Shown here: positions 32,658 through 44,694 of the stretch, piece after piece
Numbering within the stretch: the stretch's first letter is position 1
How the letters are laid out: every line of letters starts with the position of its first letter
From: Topomyia yanbarensis
Lineage: Eukaryota > Arthropoda > Insecta > Diptera > Culicidae
DNA: 64,000 bases
Direction: 5' to 3'
Assembly: GCF_030247195.1 (NCBI RefSeq)
Contig: NC_080672.1
Location: forward strand, 363,188,271 to 363,252,270
The notes under the pieces: model-generated
Told to the model about the DNA's origin: nothing
Database searches by the model: none
The model's input: the letters and a program-made list of their open reading frames with translations, nothing else
Position numbers and translations under genes: made by a program

Positions 32658-34241
32658 AATTTTTCGGCAAATCGTGAGTTTTACAATTGAGTTCAATTTT
32701 TCTTCAGTAACGCCTGCTCCTGCATAACACTTCTATTTATGGAGGTAATTTTTTTAATGTGAACATTTTACGCTGTCATCACTAAATTGATTCACGACAT
32801 GAAATCAGTCTAGTCTTCTCTACACATACACAGCCAATACATGCAGGAATCCTGGAAAATGGCAGACATTCGCCTTTTTTCTTGTCAATATTAATGTTTG
32901 TGGGTCATATGGTGCGTGACACAATGGTCGAAGCGGCTAGGCCAACTGTGTAGCGTACAAAATGAATATGATTGAAAATTATACGACAATCAAATTATTC
33001 GTTTAATGAATGAATCAATCAACGAACTATTTTGAACCTTGAATAAGGAAGAAACGTGGACAACCGTACCGACCGTTTCAATTTTATGGGGGTTTGACAA
33101 ATCGTTGAGAGTGGACTTGGCTAAAAGAGGTAAATGTCACTGCTTTGGTCCTAAGTTCCTGGGATCGGGCAGAGGTTATTAGCCGTGTCCTGGCTAATGA
33201 GTCAAGGTTATAGCTCCTTTACTCGCTCTCTAAAATAATGATAGAGAAAATTGGCGAAATCGGTTGATCAGTAGGTCCCTACGTCTGCCTCGTGAACTGG
33301 TTCCTGATTCATAACACATTTGGATGGGTTTCGACATGGTAAAACCATTTCGAAACCCAACGCCTGGTTTATCGAAATTCTCCATAGTCCAATCTCCATA
33401 TGAGTTGAATGATCTTGACGGGTAGGTACCAGAGGTTGATGCTTGACGCCTTTTCGAAATCCAGCATGGTGACTTCTGCTTCAGTAAAATTGTGTATACC
33501 TCTATATAAGTATTTTCTGAGTGAACTTGACCGCAATTTCAAGATCTAAGACTGCGACTTCCGATTTGGCGAAATTCTCTATAACCCAATAAGTACGATT
33601 ATTTTCTGAATTGGGCTTAACAAGTAGATGTCAGAGATTTCTTTGGTTCCTAGACATGAGCTCATAATCATTTTTTATTTTATTAACTCTCCGGAAGTCG
33701 CGCAAGTGACTAACTGAACGAGCAGCCGCTGGTGGCCGAAGACGTTATCGCTAGATTTAGCGGCGTGCATTGCGGTGAATATATTTTCCTGTTTCTAGGA
33801 GACGAAGAAATCTAAAAATATCAAGCTCCATCAATATCATGATCCAAAGATCAGAGAATGGAAAAAAAACGTCCACATATTCAATCAATGATCGAAAGAT
33901 ACAATGCTAAAAAAAATCTTGTAACATTACGTCGCATAAGATGCACATAAAATAGGTGGCCCAATCAACAATAATTTTAATTAAAGAACACGTAAAATTT
34001 TCGTTCGCTATTCTCTAGTTTATTCAGTCGAATTCCAATAAAAGAGACAGAGTATTTTATTTTACAAATATAATGTATAATTCTATTATTGCGTTCTTCA
34101 CATCAAATGTAACATTCGTTTTTTCTAAGTGTGTAGAATATTTCAGGGTGTAATAGATTAAAAGATCCAAAAATGTAGCTTCAGTAATTTAAACAGCAAA
34201 GTATCCTGAAATCTAAAGATCCGAAGGTCTAAGCAATCAAT
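32658..34241. other. No gene seen
   Basis: AT-rich DNA. The stretch 33280-33620 has repeated phrases about CGAAATTCTCYATA and CCAAT, which may be an old tandem repeat, but the units are too diverged for me to define. Confidence 0.3.
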
Positions 34242-34250
34242 GGCCCAAAT

Positions 34251-34672
34251 CAAAGAGAATAGGGAAAGAGACGAATAGTGTGAAGCCAAAAATACCTTAT
34301 TGAGCAGACCAATCGTGCAATGTAAATAAACATTACTCATGCCTGACTTGGAAGAGATAAGTATTGTACATCTATTAAAAAAGAAATTTCAATTTTCGTC
34401 AGAATTTGGTTCAATCGTGATTGTGAGGTGCATTCTAGAGTATATGTATGAGTAAAAACAAGCTTTAGAATTATTTCATCTCTTTGTTTCGAAATGCGCA
34501 TCGTTTGGTAAACAAATCCAACGGACATACGGTTTGTTTTCAAAATATAATAGGAGTCATTTAAAGTGCTGCCTGTGGAAGCGGTTGCCAAAATTCTAGT
34601 GTTGAAATCATCATAAAGGGAGTGTTGCCGTTTGACTGATTGTCATTCTTCGTCTCTTTCCCTATTCTCTTT
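34251..34672. mobile_element. MULE-like MITE, 422 bp, 9-bp TSD GGCCCAAAT
   Basis: GGCCCAAAT lies at 34242-34250 and 34673-34681. The ends are near-perfect inverted repeats: AAAGAGAATAGGGAAAGAGA followed by CGAA on the left and the exact reverse complement on the right. A 9-bp TSD with terminal inverted repeats fits Mutator-like elements. The interior is non-coding. The flanking DNA carries a recurring AAAGATCC-type word on both sides, so the element interrupts a simple older repeat. Confidence 0.85.
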
Positions 34673-34681
34673 GGCCCAAAT

Positions 34682-35149
34682 GTCTAAAGACTGAAAGAAT
34701 GAATCTGAAAGATTCAACGATCAAAAAATCCGAATCGCTAAAAATTAAAAGGTAAAAAGGTACAGTGATCTAAAAAAGTCGATTTTCGTCCAGTGAATGA
34801 TCCATTGTGTTGAAGCTGTACTAAACAAGCATAATAATAATTTCCAATTTAAAATATCTGAAGATTATAAGTTTAAATAATAAACTCCGAAGATCCAAAA
34901 CTGAAATAATTAAATCATCCCAAGATCCATCCAGGCACATTGTCAGAGGAATGGAGGGGAGGGTGTATGCTAGGAGGCAAAAACTCCACCCCAAAAATTT
35001 TAAAAATAAATAATTCCAATGTATGTATTTCGACGACTCTTAACAAATCTGTTTATCGTTTGGCTTTAACTAATTGATGAGAAAATGGTGAATATGATTA
35101 CTATTTCCAACCACCAGTGACAACGGTCACAATACCCAGTGTGTTTTTT
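34682..35149. other. No gene seen
   Basis: AT-rich continuation of the region around the MITE, with recurring GATCC/GATCTAAA words. No gene or bounded element is visible. Confidence 0.3.
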
Positions 35150-36225
35150 GCGTCTGGTCGAGTCAGCGCAAAGCGAACGACAAACCAACATTAATTTTTT
35201 TATTGTGTGCCTTGTCTGAAGAACAGAAGAAACATTGTCGAAATGAGTGAGTCGCAGAAGCAAGAAGTGGTGCTATGACCAAAAGGCGATTTGTTTGCAT
35301 AAGACCGAGGATTGGTGGAATATTTGCTAAAGGTGAAAATTGAATGCTTATAAAATTCATCAAATTGGCCCAGACGAAACAATTTATGTTCTCGCTTAAA
35401 ACACGTTATTGTGTGTGACAATCAAGATATATGGAAGAAAAGAGAGGTTCGGCTGGAAGATGTGGCACCAGTTACTGGCACAGTGGCAATTAAAAGTTTC
35501 ATGTAACACTTGGTAGAAATGAAATCCATTACGAAAGACACATGTAGGAACTAGTTCCCGGTATTTCAAATAGTGTTTTTGTGGTAGCGATGTGAGTGGA
35601 ACTCGAAACATAATGCGATAGTACCATTACACAGAAAATTCTTTGATCGTATCAAGGACAAACTATTGCGTGCTAGTTCTGTGAGAAGACGGCACATTAC
35701 GAAGTGTCCTGTTCAGAAACCACCGAGAAAAGCTTATTTACGGAAATGCATTCCAATCCACAGTCTCTAGTACCACCACTATCTGAACCACAAATTGATG
35801 CCAAAATCAAGTAACATTGACAACTGCAAAAGTTGCGTCCAGTACCTCAAAATCAACATCCAGTACCATGTTTTAGAAAGTTGACCCTCATGACTCGTAA
35901 GGGCACGAAGAAAGGAGGAACACCTGATCGCGAACATGAAGACAGCAACCACAATAAAGGCAGGGTAGGGTACAATAGCGAAATAGTGATGAACGCCTCC
36001 CAAGCCGCAGTCGATGAGTAAAAAAAATATTTTCTGGCCTCGTAAGCCGGTCTCCATGCACAATGAATTGTTGCTCGTACGGTATATGCCGGACGATAAC
36101 TAAAATCTGTTTTCTTTTTTTTATTGTTTGCAGTATGTCAATATATGAAAGACCCACGGCTCAGTTTAGCTAAAGTGTTGAGCCGAATCCTAAACAAATT
36201 ATGTAAATAAAAAAATGAGAAAATT
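35150..36225 (+). repeat. Decayed dispersed repeat, copy 2, ending in the ORF1-type hairpin
   Basis: Blocks at 35160-35880 match 520-1010 in the same orientation. Downstream, 36140-36215 carries CCACGGCTCAGTTTAGCTAA then TTGAGCCG and GTAAATAAA, the same hairpin arrangement that follows LINE ORF1 relics at 24.8 kb and 21.8 kb (minus). Frames include ASSVRRRHITKCPVQKPPRK and a cysteine pair region DNCKSCVQYLK, but stops interrupt them. It may be a very old ORF1-bearing retroelement; no endonuclease or RT is detectable. Confidence 0.5.
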
Positions 36226-36349
36226 TTTGCTGATAACTGAGGATTAAAACTTTCCAAAAATGATATGCCGATTTACGGTAACTCGTATATCATAGACGAT
36301 TTGGATGTATAGAGCCATCAAAGGAAAATATTTTTATATGGCGCTCTAC

Positions 36350-37015
36350 TGTTGTATGGTAACCTGGAATTTCAAAATAGTTTCGAACATCGACTCCCGT
36401 CGTTTACGAACTTCCTCTTAATATTATATGCTAACCGGAAGGGAATTTCAAAATAGTTTCAAACATCGACTCCTGTCATTTATGAACTTCCTTTTAACAT
36501 TATATGCTACGGAAGGGGCCTTTTTGAATTTCGAATTTCAAACATCGACTTTCATAATCTACTTGCTGTAGTATTTTGTAGAAATCATCAATTTCTGTCA
36601 ATAACTAACCATCTCCATTCAAATGGTACCCATTTTTATGAAGGTTTGCTACCTTTTGGAGTAACCGGAAGTCTTGTCAATCAACAATTTCCGTCACCTA
36701 CTGACCACCCCAACGGTTTGTTGAAATCGCAAGCTACCATTTTGGATTTCAAAATAGCGACAATCATGAATGTTTCTTTTGGTACCCATATTAATGATGA
36801 TTTTCAGAGATTTGTGGTAACCGGAAGCTGCCATATTGCACTTCAAAATGGAGTTAATCATCAATTTCTGTTATCTACTGACTACCACATTTTCAATAAT
36901 ACCACCCGATTCTGACGATTCTTTTCAGTGCTGTGTAACAACTGGAAGTATCTTCGGATTCAAAATGGCACCAATCATAAATTTTTGTTATCTCCTGACC
37001 ACCCCCTTTCAAACG
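36350..37015 (+). repeat. Degenerate tandem repeat with CCGGAAG...CAAAATGG words
   Basis: Two clear adjacent units of about 80 bp share AATTTCAAAATAGTTTC and AACATCGACTCC (about 36371 and 36449). Further on, looser units of about 130 bp repeat AACCGGAAG, TTCAAAATGG, CAATCAT and CTGACCACC (36660-37015). The same vocabulary recurs at 51942-53060. Confidence 0.6.
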
Positions 37016-37394
37016 GCGCCTTATAAGAATCTACGTATTATTTTATTACCGCAAAAGATGGGGTAATATTATATATCGTTCTTGTCCTGAATATTTTGTC
37101 GAATAATTTTTGCGGTAATTTTTTTTACCTACTTTTGCCCGATATTGTGATATTGTGGTTTATTGTTTTTTTATCCAACACTAAATTCGCTTGTGAAACT
37201 GGAATAACAGAGAATTAAATCGAGTGCCATGGAAAACATTTCCTGTCTCCGAAATTTCGGAATAAAAATATGGTTCTTTGAACAAAGTCTCGTGATTTCA
37301 GCAGAGTGGTTAGCGGTTTTTAAAATGTTTTACGCGGTACGTTCCTTGCGTGAAATAAACCTTAGCGCAACAACGCCATGTGGTTTTAAGCGTA

Positions 37395-37541
37395 AACTGT
37401 GGTAACACAAATAGTTTCATAAGTACGAGGTTTATTATTCATAATTTCAAAGTCTTGGTCACGTTTTTCGTAAATTGTTCACTTGACAAAATCGTGATAG
37501 TTGTTTCATGAATTTATGAACAGTTTTTTCCGTATAGTTCA
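37395..37541. repeat. Lone end of the 23-27.7 kb inverted-repeat family
   Basis: TTGTTCACTTGACAAAATCG followed by GTGATAG, and the terminal TGAACAGTTTTTTCCGTA, match the right end of the element at 23028-27689. Only one end is present. Confidence 0.5.
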
Positions 37542-37599
37542 ATGTTATTTTGTTGTCCAACAAAAGACCATACGTGGTGCATCAGTTTTGAAGACAGTC

Positions 37600-38205
37600 A
37601 ATTGTTATAACATGGTTCTTGCATTACATCTCGATAGTGGTAGTGGCCGACTAGCAGTTCGACGTAGATCGGCTTTCGCTGTGGGCCATGTTTGCAAACA
37701 TTGGTCAACAGCTTAATGGTGGTGTTGGTGGACACGGCTCGCAATGGAGATCATTGTATGTCGATTTATCGGTCGACTTCGTCATCACTGCCTAATTTAT
37801 TAATGAAATCTAAAAGTGGAAGCCTATTAGTGTTGGTGTTGTAATAATTGTAGTTTTTGGTACTAGTGTACAATTGTTATGTACTAGTTGTATGTCCATC
37901 TGTGTATGTGTTCGTTCTGAATCAGGAAATGGATACAGATCTGGCGTATATGATAGAATAATGGGTAATCCTTCCTTGGATTCGTTGGTCATTTTTTCCG
38001 GCGCTCAATTCGTGCATCTGATTCGACTCATTCGGGAAGATCGGATTGGATAAATTAGGGTACAATTAGCACACCGATGCACGTGAATCATCCATCCCCG
38101 GTCAGCATAGCATGATAAATATCTAACAGAATGCAATTGTCGTTAATGGTAAATTAATATCATTTGCTGGCTTTTAGACAAGCCTAAGTAGTTTGATTGC
38201 ATGTT
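37600..38205 (+). repeat. Dispersed repeat, uninterrupted copy (empty site for the 58.6 kb element)
   Basis: It aligns with 58340-58574 plus 59936-60133. Landmarks: GTGGCCGACT, CGGTCGACTTCGT, TAATAATTGTAGTTTTTGG, TACTAGTGTACAATTGTTAT and TAGTTTGATTGCATG. At about 37813 it reads GTGGAAGCCTATTAG, where the 58 kb copy has GTAGAAA, a 1361-bp insertion, then GTAGAAATCTATTAG. This copy therefore shows the pre-insertion state. Confidence 0.75.
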
Positions 38206-38379
38206 ACATGTGTGTTTTCTTTCTACTTTAATGGTCTGTTTTTGCTTTGTTTTTCGACTACTCATGTTTACTAAAAATAATATTGGCCAATTCATACGCA
38301 TCTGTTTGCATTTTTCTTTGTTTTATTCGGTATGTCATATCTTAAATTAGATTCAAAATAACACTCACTAACACAATCA

Positions 38380-38960
38380 ATTTCATATTCTCTCATATAC
38401 ACTCACAATCTCTCTCATTGAAAACGTACAAACGCTCGTGGCGTTCGCAATAACACAAACTTGGCTACAAACGCGAACATGCAATTGCAGTTATCACCGC
38501 ACACCTGCGTCCGCGAACAGGATGACGACTCAATGACGAAATGAACGTTCTATTACGTATGAATTCATAAACGCGGTCTCAAGAGTGAACCCTACAAACG
38601 CCCGTGTTCGCGCTATCATGAATCGGGTACGTCCGGAAGCCCCTTCTCCGCCTTAGCCGCCTAGGTCCATACCTTCAGTTGGACCAATAAAAATGACGCT
38701 CCCACTAGACCACCTAGCGATATGGAAGAACTCACTTTCTTCTACCATCTGAACCGTACACCGAGAATTAAGCATCAGATTCATGATCCGCGCGCTGTCA
38801 TCCAAAAACACACGCGAATATGGGACGGCTATAAAATCGAATTTATACGTGCGAAGTTACATACACGCTAGCACACGCGACATACAAACACCTACGCGAT
38901 CGAATATCTTAACGCACAAACGCTCGAGCGCTTCGCGATGATACACGCGATCGTGATGTC
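38380..38960 (+). repeat. Dispersed ACAAACGCTCG repeat, copy 1
   Basis: Recurrent landmarks: ACAAACGCTCGTGGCGTTCG, AACGCGGTCTCAA, CGATCATGAATCGG-like text, CACGTTCCATGGC in other copies, GATATGG, CTTCTACCATCTGAA and GCATCAGATTCA. The ACAAACGCTCG word returns about 480 bp later (38909), suggesting tandem units. Related copies are at 61860-62199 with 63160-63510, 63736-64000, and a fragment at 43180-43410. Confidence 0.65.
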
Positions 38961-41589
38961 CCTACGCCAGCACATATCTGTACTGTACAATGAATATCAC
39001 ATTCAGAATCATGGCTCGCTGCAATTGGCCTTAAGCAGTGTTTTAGTGGCTGACATTTCTCGTCTCGTCTACAATTGTGGTGAGTGATTCTGACGAGGAA
39101 CCCTTCCGAGACCCTAGCTCTACAGCTACAGTAGGACAACACCCGAAAAAAACGGATCTGTTATTTTCGAAACGAATATATCCGATGTGCGACATGTGCA
39201 AATTAGATCCTTTACAATATTCTCACACGTTATTATCCACGGATACCCCTGACTATGTATGTAGTGCAACACTGCATTTTTCTTTCGTTTCATGCTATAA
39301 TCTCCTCATGACCAAATATGGACTTAGAATAGATTGTGGAACGGACCCGGTTGCATTCAACGCTCATTCGCTACCATTCGGCGGGTGCTTTACCGCATAT
39401 AACGTTGTTATTTAATTATTCGATGTCATTCAAACAGCCATCGAAAGGCCAGCGAAATGATAGGTTAGGCACCGAGATCTCAATTAAGACATTCGAGTAA
39501 AAATAGTAGGCATCGTGTTCGAAGTTGGTGCCAGTCGGAACACAGCTTTCGCATTTGACCATTCCGGTGGCTAGGCTCGACTCAAACGTTTGCCTCTTTG
39601 ACAGCTAACTGGCACCTGCTCGGAGCGGAGGTCTTCTCCGATTGATTCCAAACCGAAATCATCATCGGGTCGCGTGATCGTGATGGCGGCGGCGGCGGCG
39701 TGTGGATGTGCCCATATGAGACTATACTGTCGGGATATGCCATTAGCATGTGTATAAAAGGTTTTCTGTGGATTTGGCTGAAGCGTGGAGAAAAAGAATC
39801 CAAGTTCCCATTATTGCATTGTTGGATGCTACCTCAAAGTACAAAAATGGAAATTCCATCACGGACACTTGTTCGATAGTTCAGTGGTTGTGTGATTCCA
39901 TTTTTGGTTTCATTCAAACACGAACAACTTAGTATTGTCGTTACTGAAAGGATGAAAATCAAAGAGTGTTTTCTCCAATGTTTAGTCTTGACCTTCGCTA
40001 GTTGATCAATGGCTCATAAACTTTCCATTATCTCTTCGCAGCTGGGTGGGTTTGTTCTGACGCATTCCGGTGCGGTCATCTGCTTGTCCGGACGTCATTA
40101 GTTGTGTGTTTCGAACAAGAAAACAAATCTTCCTTCACTCCAATTCTAACCACCCACAATGGGATGCGTTTGATTGAAGGAAACTGCGGAAACCATTAAA
40201 CACAATTTAAATAAACAAAATTGAACTGTCGTTTCAGAATGCGAAACAAATTGGAATTGTGTCAAACAGATCGAGACATTGATTCACAACATTATTAAAA
40301 AATATCAATATATCATCATTCTGTAGATACCTCTTCAATTTGAACGACTGAATCGTTTTGTAACTATATGTGATCCATAAACGGATAAGGAGGATGTCTG
40401 TAATATTGGTTAGCAAACAAACGCTCGTACTTTTGTGTTATTTATTGCGAGGGTGTGTCGGATAGGTGAGAGGAAGATGATCACATACTTTCTGCAAAGT
40501 AAACGCCTTCAAGCGGAAGGAGGAGATTTTTTTCCGATTTTAACTGACTGGCGGCGAGCGACGTGTACAGTTGTCCGAGAGGCCACGCTCAATGGCATAT
40601 ATATATGTGCCGACATCGTTACGCTGGCGAAATATAAATAAATGATTTTATGAGTGTTGAAATATAAACAGACTTCAATTGATATTGTGTTGTTTTTTTG
40701 TTAGGTCTTCCGGTTGATGCCGCAGAATTTTTCGCTGGACGTTGTTAAAGAATAATTGCCACAAAATTCAGGAAAGTTACGACCCTGGTAAAGGTCATTG
40801 CTACGTCATGTACGAAACGCACTGTTTGCAATTTTCTCGGAAACGGGACATAAATGTTCGTTTGTTTTTCAAAGAAGCAAAAATCAGTACATAATCGTAT
40901 AATGGTCATGAGATAGATAGATTTACCGTAGAAGTAAAAGGCGATTATACATTGTGTCAAATATCTAGCAACAAAACTAGCTTTTATGAACATTTACCGA
41001 ATGTTCAGCGTTTTGTTATTTGTAGCGAACTGCTAGACTCTGAACAAACAAAAATACACTAGTGCAATTATGGTTACGTGTTACGCTTTCCGCACAACAT
41101 ACGATACACCCTTTGGTGTCATCGAAAAGCCAACCGTACGAAGCGACACTACGGGTGTCGAACCGGGGGAAACCTGACGATACCCAAAAGAAGAGAGTAC
41201 AACAAGTAAGTCAGTCATTACACCCGTATCGGATTTCACCTTCTACAGTAACACTATTTAATTATTATTTTGTCGCTTTCCTAAGGACAAGTAAACGATA
41301 ATCATGATTCACAACTCACCTGTTGATGGGTAACCATTTGTATAAGTCACTGGTGGTTTCCTGGGACTAGCTCAATTCGTATGTCCCTCACGCAACGAAA
41401 TGAGTACTCTGTCCCAGTTATGTTCGGTTAAAATTTTTCATCGGATGAAACTTACACATTGCGAGAGATGATCATTATCACAGTCACGCGTCACTTGGCC
41501 AATCCAAACATGGAACTGTACCGGCGACCTTGGAGCCGACGTTTGTAAGAGCCATTGTTTTCAACCTTGCCTAATGGCGCAAACAGTGT
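38961..41589. other. No supported gene; one unrecognised open frame
   Basis: The + frame 39077-39415 (112 codons) starts MVSDSDEEPFRDPSSTATV and has six cysteines later on. I do not recognise it and there is no splice or promoter support. A CGG trinucleotide-like patch (GGCGGCGGCGGCG) lies near 39690. The rest is AT-rich with no bounded repeat. Confidence 0.3.
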
Positions 41590-41960
41590 TTTGCGATGAT
41601 ATCATCTCCCTTCAGCGCACTGAGCCCAGTTTCGTGTGATGTAAGAGAAATTACATCCTAAGCACTTCAATAGCAACACCAAGAACGGAGTGTGGCGAGA
41701 CATGACTTTGTCCCCCGGGCCATATACTGGACTGGTAAACAGCGGGTGGGTTTGTGGTGGGATCGCAGCCAGACCGTGAATATCGATCGGCATATCGCGC
41801 CAAAGAGCAACGTTAGCTGTAACAAAGTCGTCAGCAAGTATCCCTATAAAAGGAAACCATCTGAGTCGGAACGTGTCTCGCGACGTGTCGGTTCGGTCGC
41901 GTTGTGTAGTGTGATAAACTCGAAACAATAAATCACTATCGCTAAGTGACCGTGGGTAAT
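41590..41960 (+). mobile_element. Possible LTR or LTR fragment with TATA box and AATAAA
   Basis: TATAAAAGG at 41845-41853 is followed about 75 bp later by AATAAA at 41927-41932, and then by AGTGACCGTGGG (41944-41955), which resembles the primer-binding-site region after some insect LTRs. TATA box, short R region and AATAAA in this spacing is the usual LTR layout. No gag or pol follows and I cannot fix the TG...CA ends, so a solo or fragmentary LTR is only one reading. A host polymerase II promoter is the alternative. Confidence 0.35.
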
Positions 41961-42258
41961 AATATAGGCTCAGTTTAATCTCGCAGAGACCCAGTTTTAA
42001 TATTGCTGATTTGAAAGTAGATTAGCTAATGCTATTCCTGTATCCCTGTTGAAAGTATCGAATTAAATGTTTGGCTTGGGAACTTGGGCAGTTTTAAACT
42101 TGTTTAAGTACACGAATTTTTAAATTATATTGTTCTTTTTTAAGGATTTTTATCAACGTGTCCACTGGAAAACAGACAGAGAAAGAATGACCGGAACGGT
42201 GAGATTGAAGAAACGGTGAAAATTCAACTTTTTATTGGAAACACCGAGAAAAGATATG

Positions 42259-42329
42259 TCCTCAAGCAGGAATCGAACCTGCGATCTCCCAGTCTCTAGT
42301 TGGGTGCGTTAACCACTCCGCCATCGCCA
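42259..42329 (-). ncRNA. tRNA-like SINE head, left copy (serine-like anticodon loop)
   Basis: Minus strand: A box TGGCGGAGTGGTTAACGC, anticodon loop CTAGAGA (anticodon AGA if folded as a tRNA), B box GGTTCGATTCC matching the consensus exactly. The long variable arm that real serine tRNAs have is absent and the acceptor ends do not pair, so it is a SINE promoter rather than a tRNA gene. Transcription would run outwards, away from the right copy. Confidence 0.7.
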
Positions 42330-42626
42330 ATTCCTCCCAATTGACCCATCGACCCCCAATGTCTCCTATAAGCAGATCGTCACCTCTTCCTCTCATCGAT
42401 CTGGCCAAATCTCTCTCGTTATCGATTTTTAGGTCCAGTGGACTGCGCTCAAGGCTTGAGATATTTATTATCACTGTTTGCCCCTTACCTAACTCAGTAG
42501 CTGCCAGACTTTGACAGTGGGTAGAAGCTATGGAGAGGACATGTTGATGTCTGCCTCAAAGCCTATTGGTAGATGCTAACGACAAATCCAGTCCAGGGAA
42601 TTTGTGATGGCATCATCACAGTTCCT

Positions 42627-42694
42627 CGATGGCGGAGTGGTTAACGCACCCAACTAGAGACTGGGAGATCGCAGGTTCGATTCCTGCTTGAGAA
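42627..42694 (+). ncRNA. tRNA-like SINE head, right copy
   Basis: This has the same A box, anticodon loop and B box as the left copy, on the plus strand. The start GATGGCGGAGTGG is followed without change to CCTGCTTGAG. Both polymerase III promoter boxes are intact, so divergent transcription from the pair is possible. Confidence 0.7.
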
Positions 42695-42816
42695 CATCTT
42701 TTCTCGGTGTTTCCAATAAAAAGGTGAATTTTCACCGTTTCTTCATTCTCACCGTTCCGGTCATTCTTTCTCTGGCTGTTTTCCAGTGGACACGTTCATA
42801 AAAATCCTTAAAAAAG

Positions 42817-43625
42817 GAAAAAAAACAAAGACACACATCAAAACAAAGGAATGTATTATTCTTTTTATTGAAAGGGCCTTAAAGACTAATTCATCACTCC
42901 CATATAAAGGCTACTATATTTAGTGTATTTTATGTATACTAGCTTTGTCCTCTAAAGGAACCGTCCCATCAGAAGGAGTCTTTATTCCAAATTTGAACCA
43001 AATTGGACAGTAGCTAACTAACGTGCTTGAGGTTTATATGGGTTTTTTGACAACTCACATGCAGAAAACGGAATCGCTTTGCGCACATCAGATGACCACT
43101 GCAAGTGAGGATCAGAAAGTTATTTTTAGCTTAAATATTTTAGTTTCATACATACTCCTTCATACAAATATGCACAAAAACCATTTGTTTTGTATACACA
43201 AAATTTCCTCTTTCGTAAACATAAACATATACGCAAGCTTTAAACACCCGCGCGATCCAACAAACGCGCATTTGAACATAAAGATGCTCGAACACTTCAC
43301 GATAATACAACCAAGTTGCGAACGAGAACATGCAAATGCTTTCATCAGCGTATACCTACACCCACGATCTTACAAACATCAAAACGTCCAGTTTAATTCA
43401 ATGCGTTAGCACTTACATATTGAATCGCTTGCGTCCAAAATGGAGTATCCCACATTATTCATTTTTTACAGGACACGGGAAAAATTAACGCATTTCCAAA
43501 TTAGCAATTTTTTATTGTGAAAATACTTTCTTTTATTAGTATATCTTTCATTATTGGTGTCTAGAAAAAATTAATGTACTACTTTTTAATTCATGCATTT
43601 TTGCAATTCGAGGGCGGACCCGGAG
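42817..43625. repeat. Spacer with a fragment of the ACAAACGCTCG repeat (43180-43410)
   Basis: ACACCCGCGCGATCCAACAA, GATGCTCGAACACTTCACGA and CCTACACCCACGATCTTACA are diverged versions of phrases in the 38.4 kb and 63.2 kb repeats. The remainder is AT-rich and unremarkable. Open frames on both strands at 43023-43409 come from the repeat. Confidence 0.5.
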
Positions 43626-44694
43626 CACAGTGCATAGTGCAATATGGTCCCAAAGCTGTATTTAGGGAGACAACTGCTTGCTCCCTCCGCTAGATATATA
43701 GTATCTTCGGTAAACTTCCTTAGAACTTTCTTTCCGATTTTTTATATTCGTTGAATTAGGGTGGTCCATTTGGTTAGTTTGTTAAAAGTGTAAACTTTTT
43801 AGGTATGTAAAATTCACCTACATAATGTTCTACAACGCTATAAATCAATCAAATGAAAGCAACTTTTCCGAAGAAACTATGTGGCTATTTCTAATGGTTC
43901 TTGTGTTATGATTTTTGCAATATTTAAGGTAGGGTGACTCTTGAAAAATTACTTTTCTATTAATATCTTTTTATGTGTTAATTTCTCGCAAATACTTTGT
44001 TCTAAAGCATTTTACAACTTTTGTAAATGCACATTTCAGCCGAAGCAATGAAGTTTCTATCTCTTTTGTTTGCATAGTTACAGGTGATTTTCAAAACAAA
44101 AATGGTTTTCTTCAAAGCTATGTATATTCCAAGATTATAAATGGATTTTCAATCTTTTAATTTCATTTCAAAGATTGGAACTTTTCTAGTTTTTAGTGAA
44201 AAAACTGCGGGAGCGTTATTCCTGTAAAAAAATAATTAATTTTTAAAAATGGTGTATTTTTCAATAAAAATCGTTCATAACTTTTCAAAGTTCTAAAAGT
44301 GTTGCTTACGATAATTCAATGCATGAAATGACAAATCAAAAATAGTGTTTTAAGAGGGTCACATTTGCATTGTCTATTTCTCAGTTTATTTTACCATAAG
44401 AGATTGAGCGATGCAAAGAGAACCCCTTAAAATCACTATTTTTGATTTGCCATTTCATACATTGGTTTATACTGTGTTTGCAACACTTAGAACTTTGTAT
44501 GGCGTATATTTTTGCTGAAGTAACAATGTTTTTATCTCGTCTATTCGAAAAGTTATTAACGATTTTTGTTGAAGAAATACACCATTTTTAAAAATAACGC
44601 TCCCGCTGTTTTTTCGCTAAAAACAAGAAAAGTTCTAATCTTTCAAATGAGATTAAAAGATAGAAAATTCTTCTTCAATCTTGGATGATATATA

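Larger units (their letters stand above)
42136..42816. mobile_element. Two tRNA-headed SINEs head to head (composite inverted repeat)
   Basis: The left copy (minus strand, 42329 down to 42136) and right copy (plus strand, 42627-42816) are nearly identical over about 190 bp, differing at only a few positions and by one short indel. Each runs from a tRNA-like head through TTTTCTCGGTGTTTCCAATA, ACCGTTCCGGTCATTCTTTC and TTTTCCAGTGGACACGTT to AAAAATCCTTAAAAAAG. About 297 bp of unrelated DNA separates the heads. The near-identity over both arms suggests one event or recent gene conversion. I find no outer TSD. Confidence 0.85.

Noticed and set aside
39077..39415. 112-codon gene starting MVSDSDEEP
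   Set aside because: The frame is open and hydrophilic at its start, but there is no promoter, splice site, family motif or second copy to support it.
41256..41324. Minus-strand exon ending at CAACAG/GTGAGT
   Set aside because: The donor looks acceptable, but only about 17 codons are open upstream after a stop and there is no acceptor. Too weak to call.
42259..42694. Two functional serine tRNA genes (anticodon AGA) in divergent orientation
   Set aside because: The A and B boxes and anticodon loop fit, but the long variable arm of serine tRNAs is missing, the acceptor ends do not pair, and each continues into a ~120-bp non-tRNA body with an A-rich end, as in SINEs.
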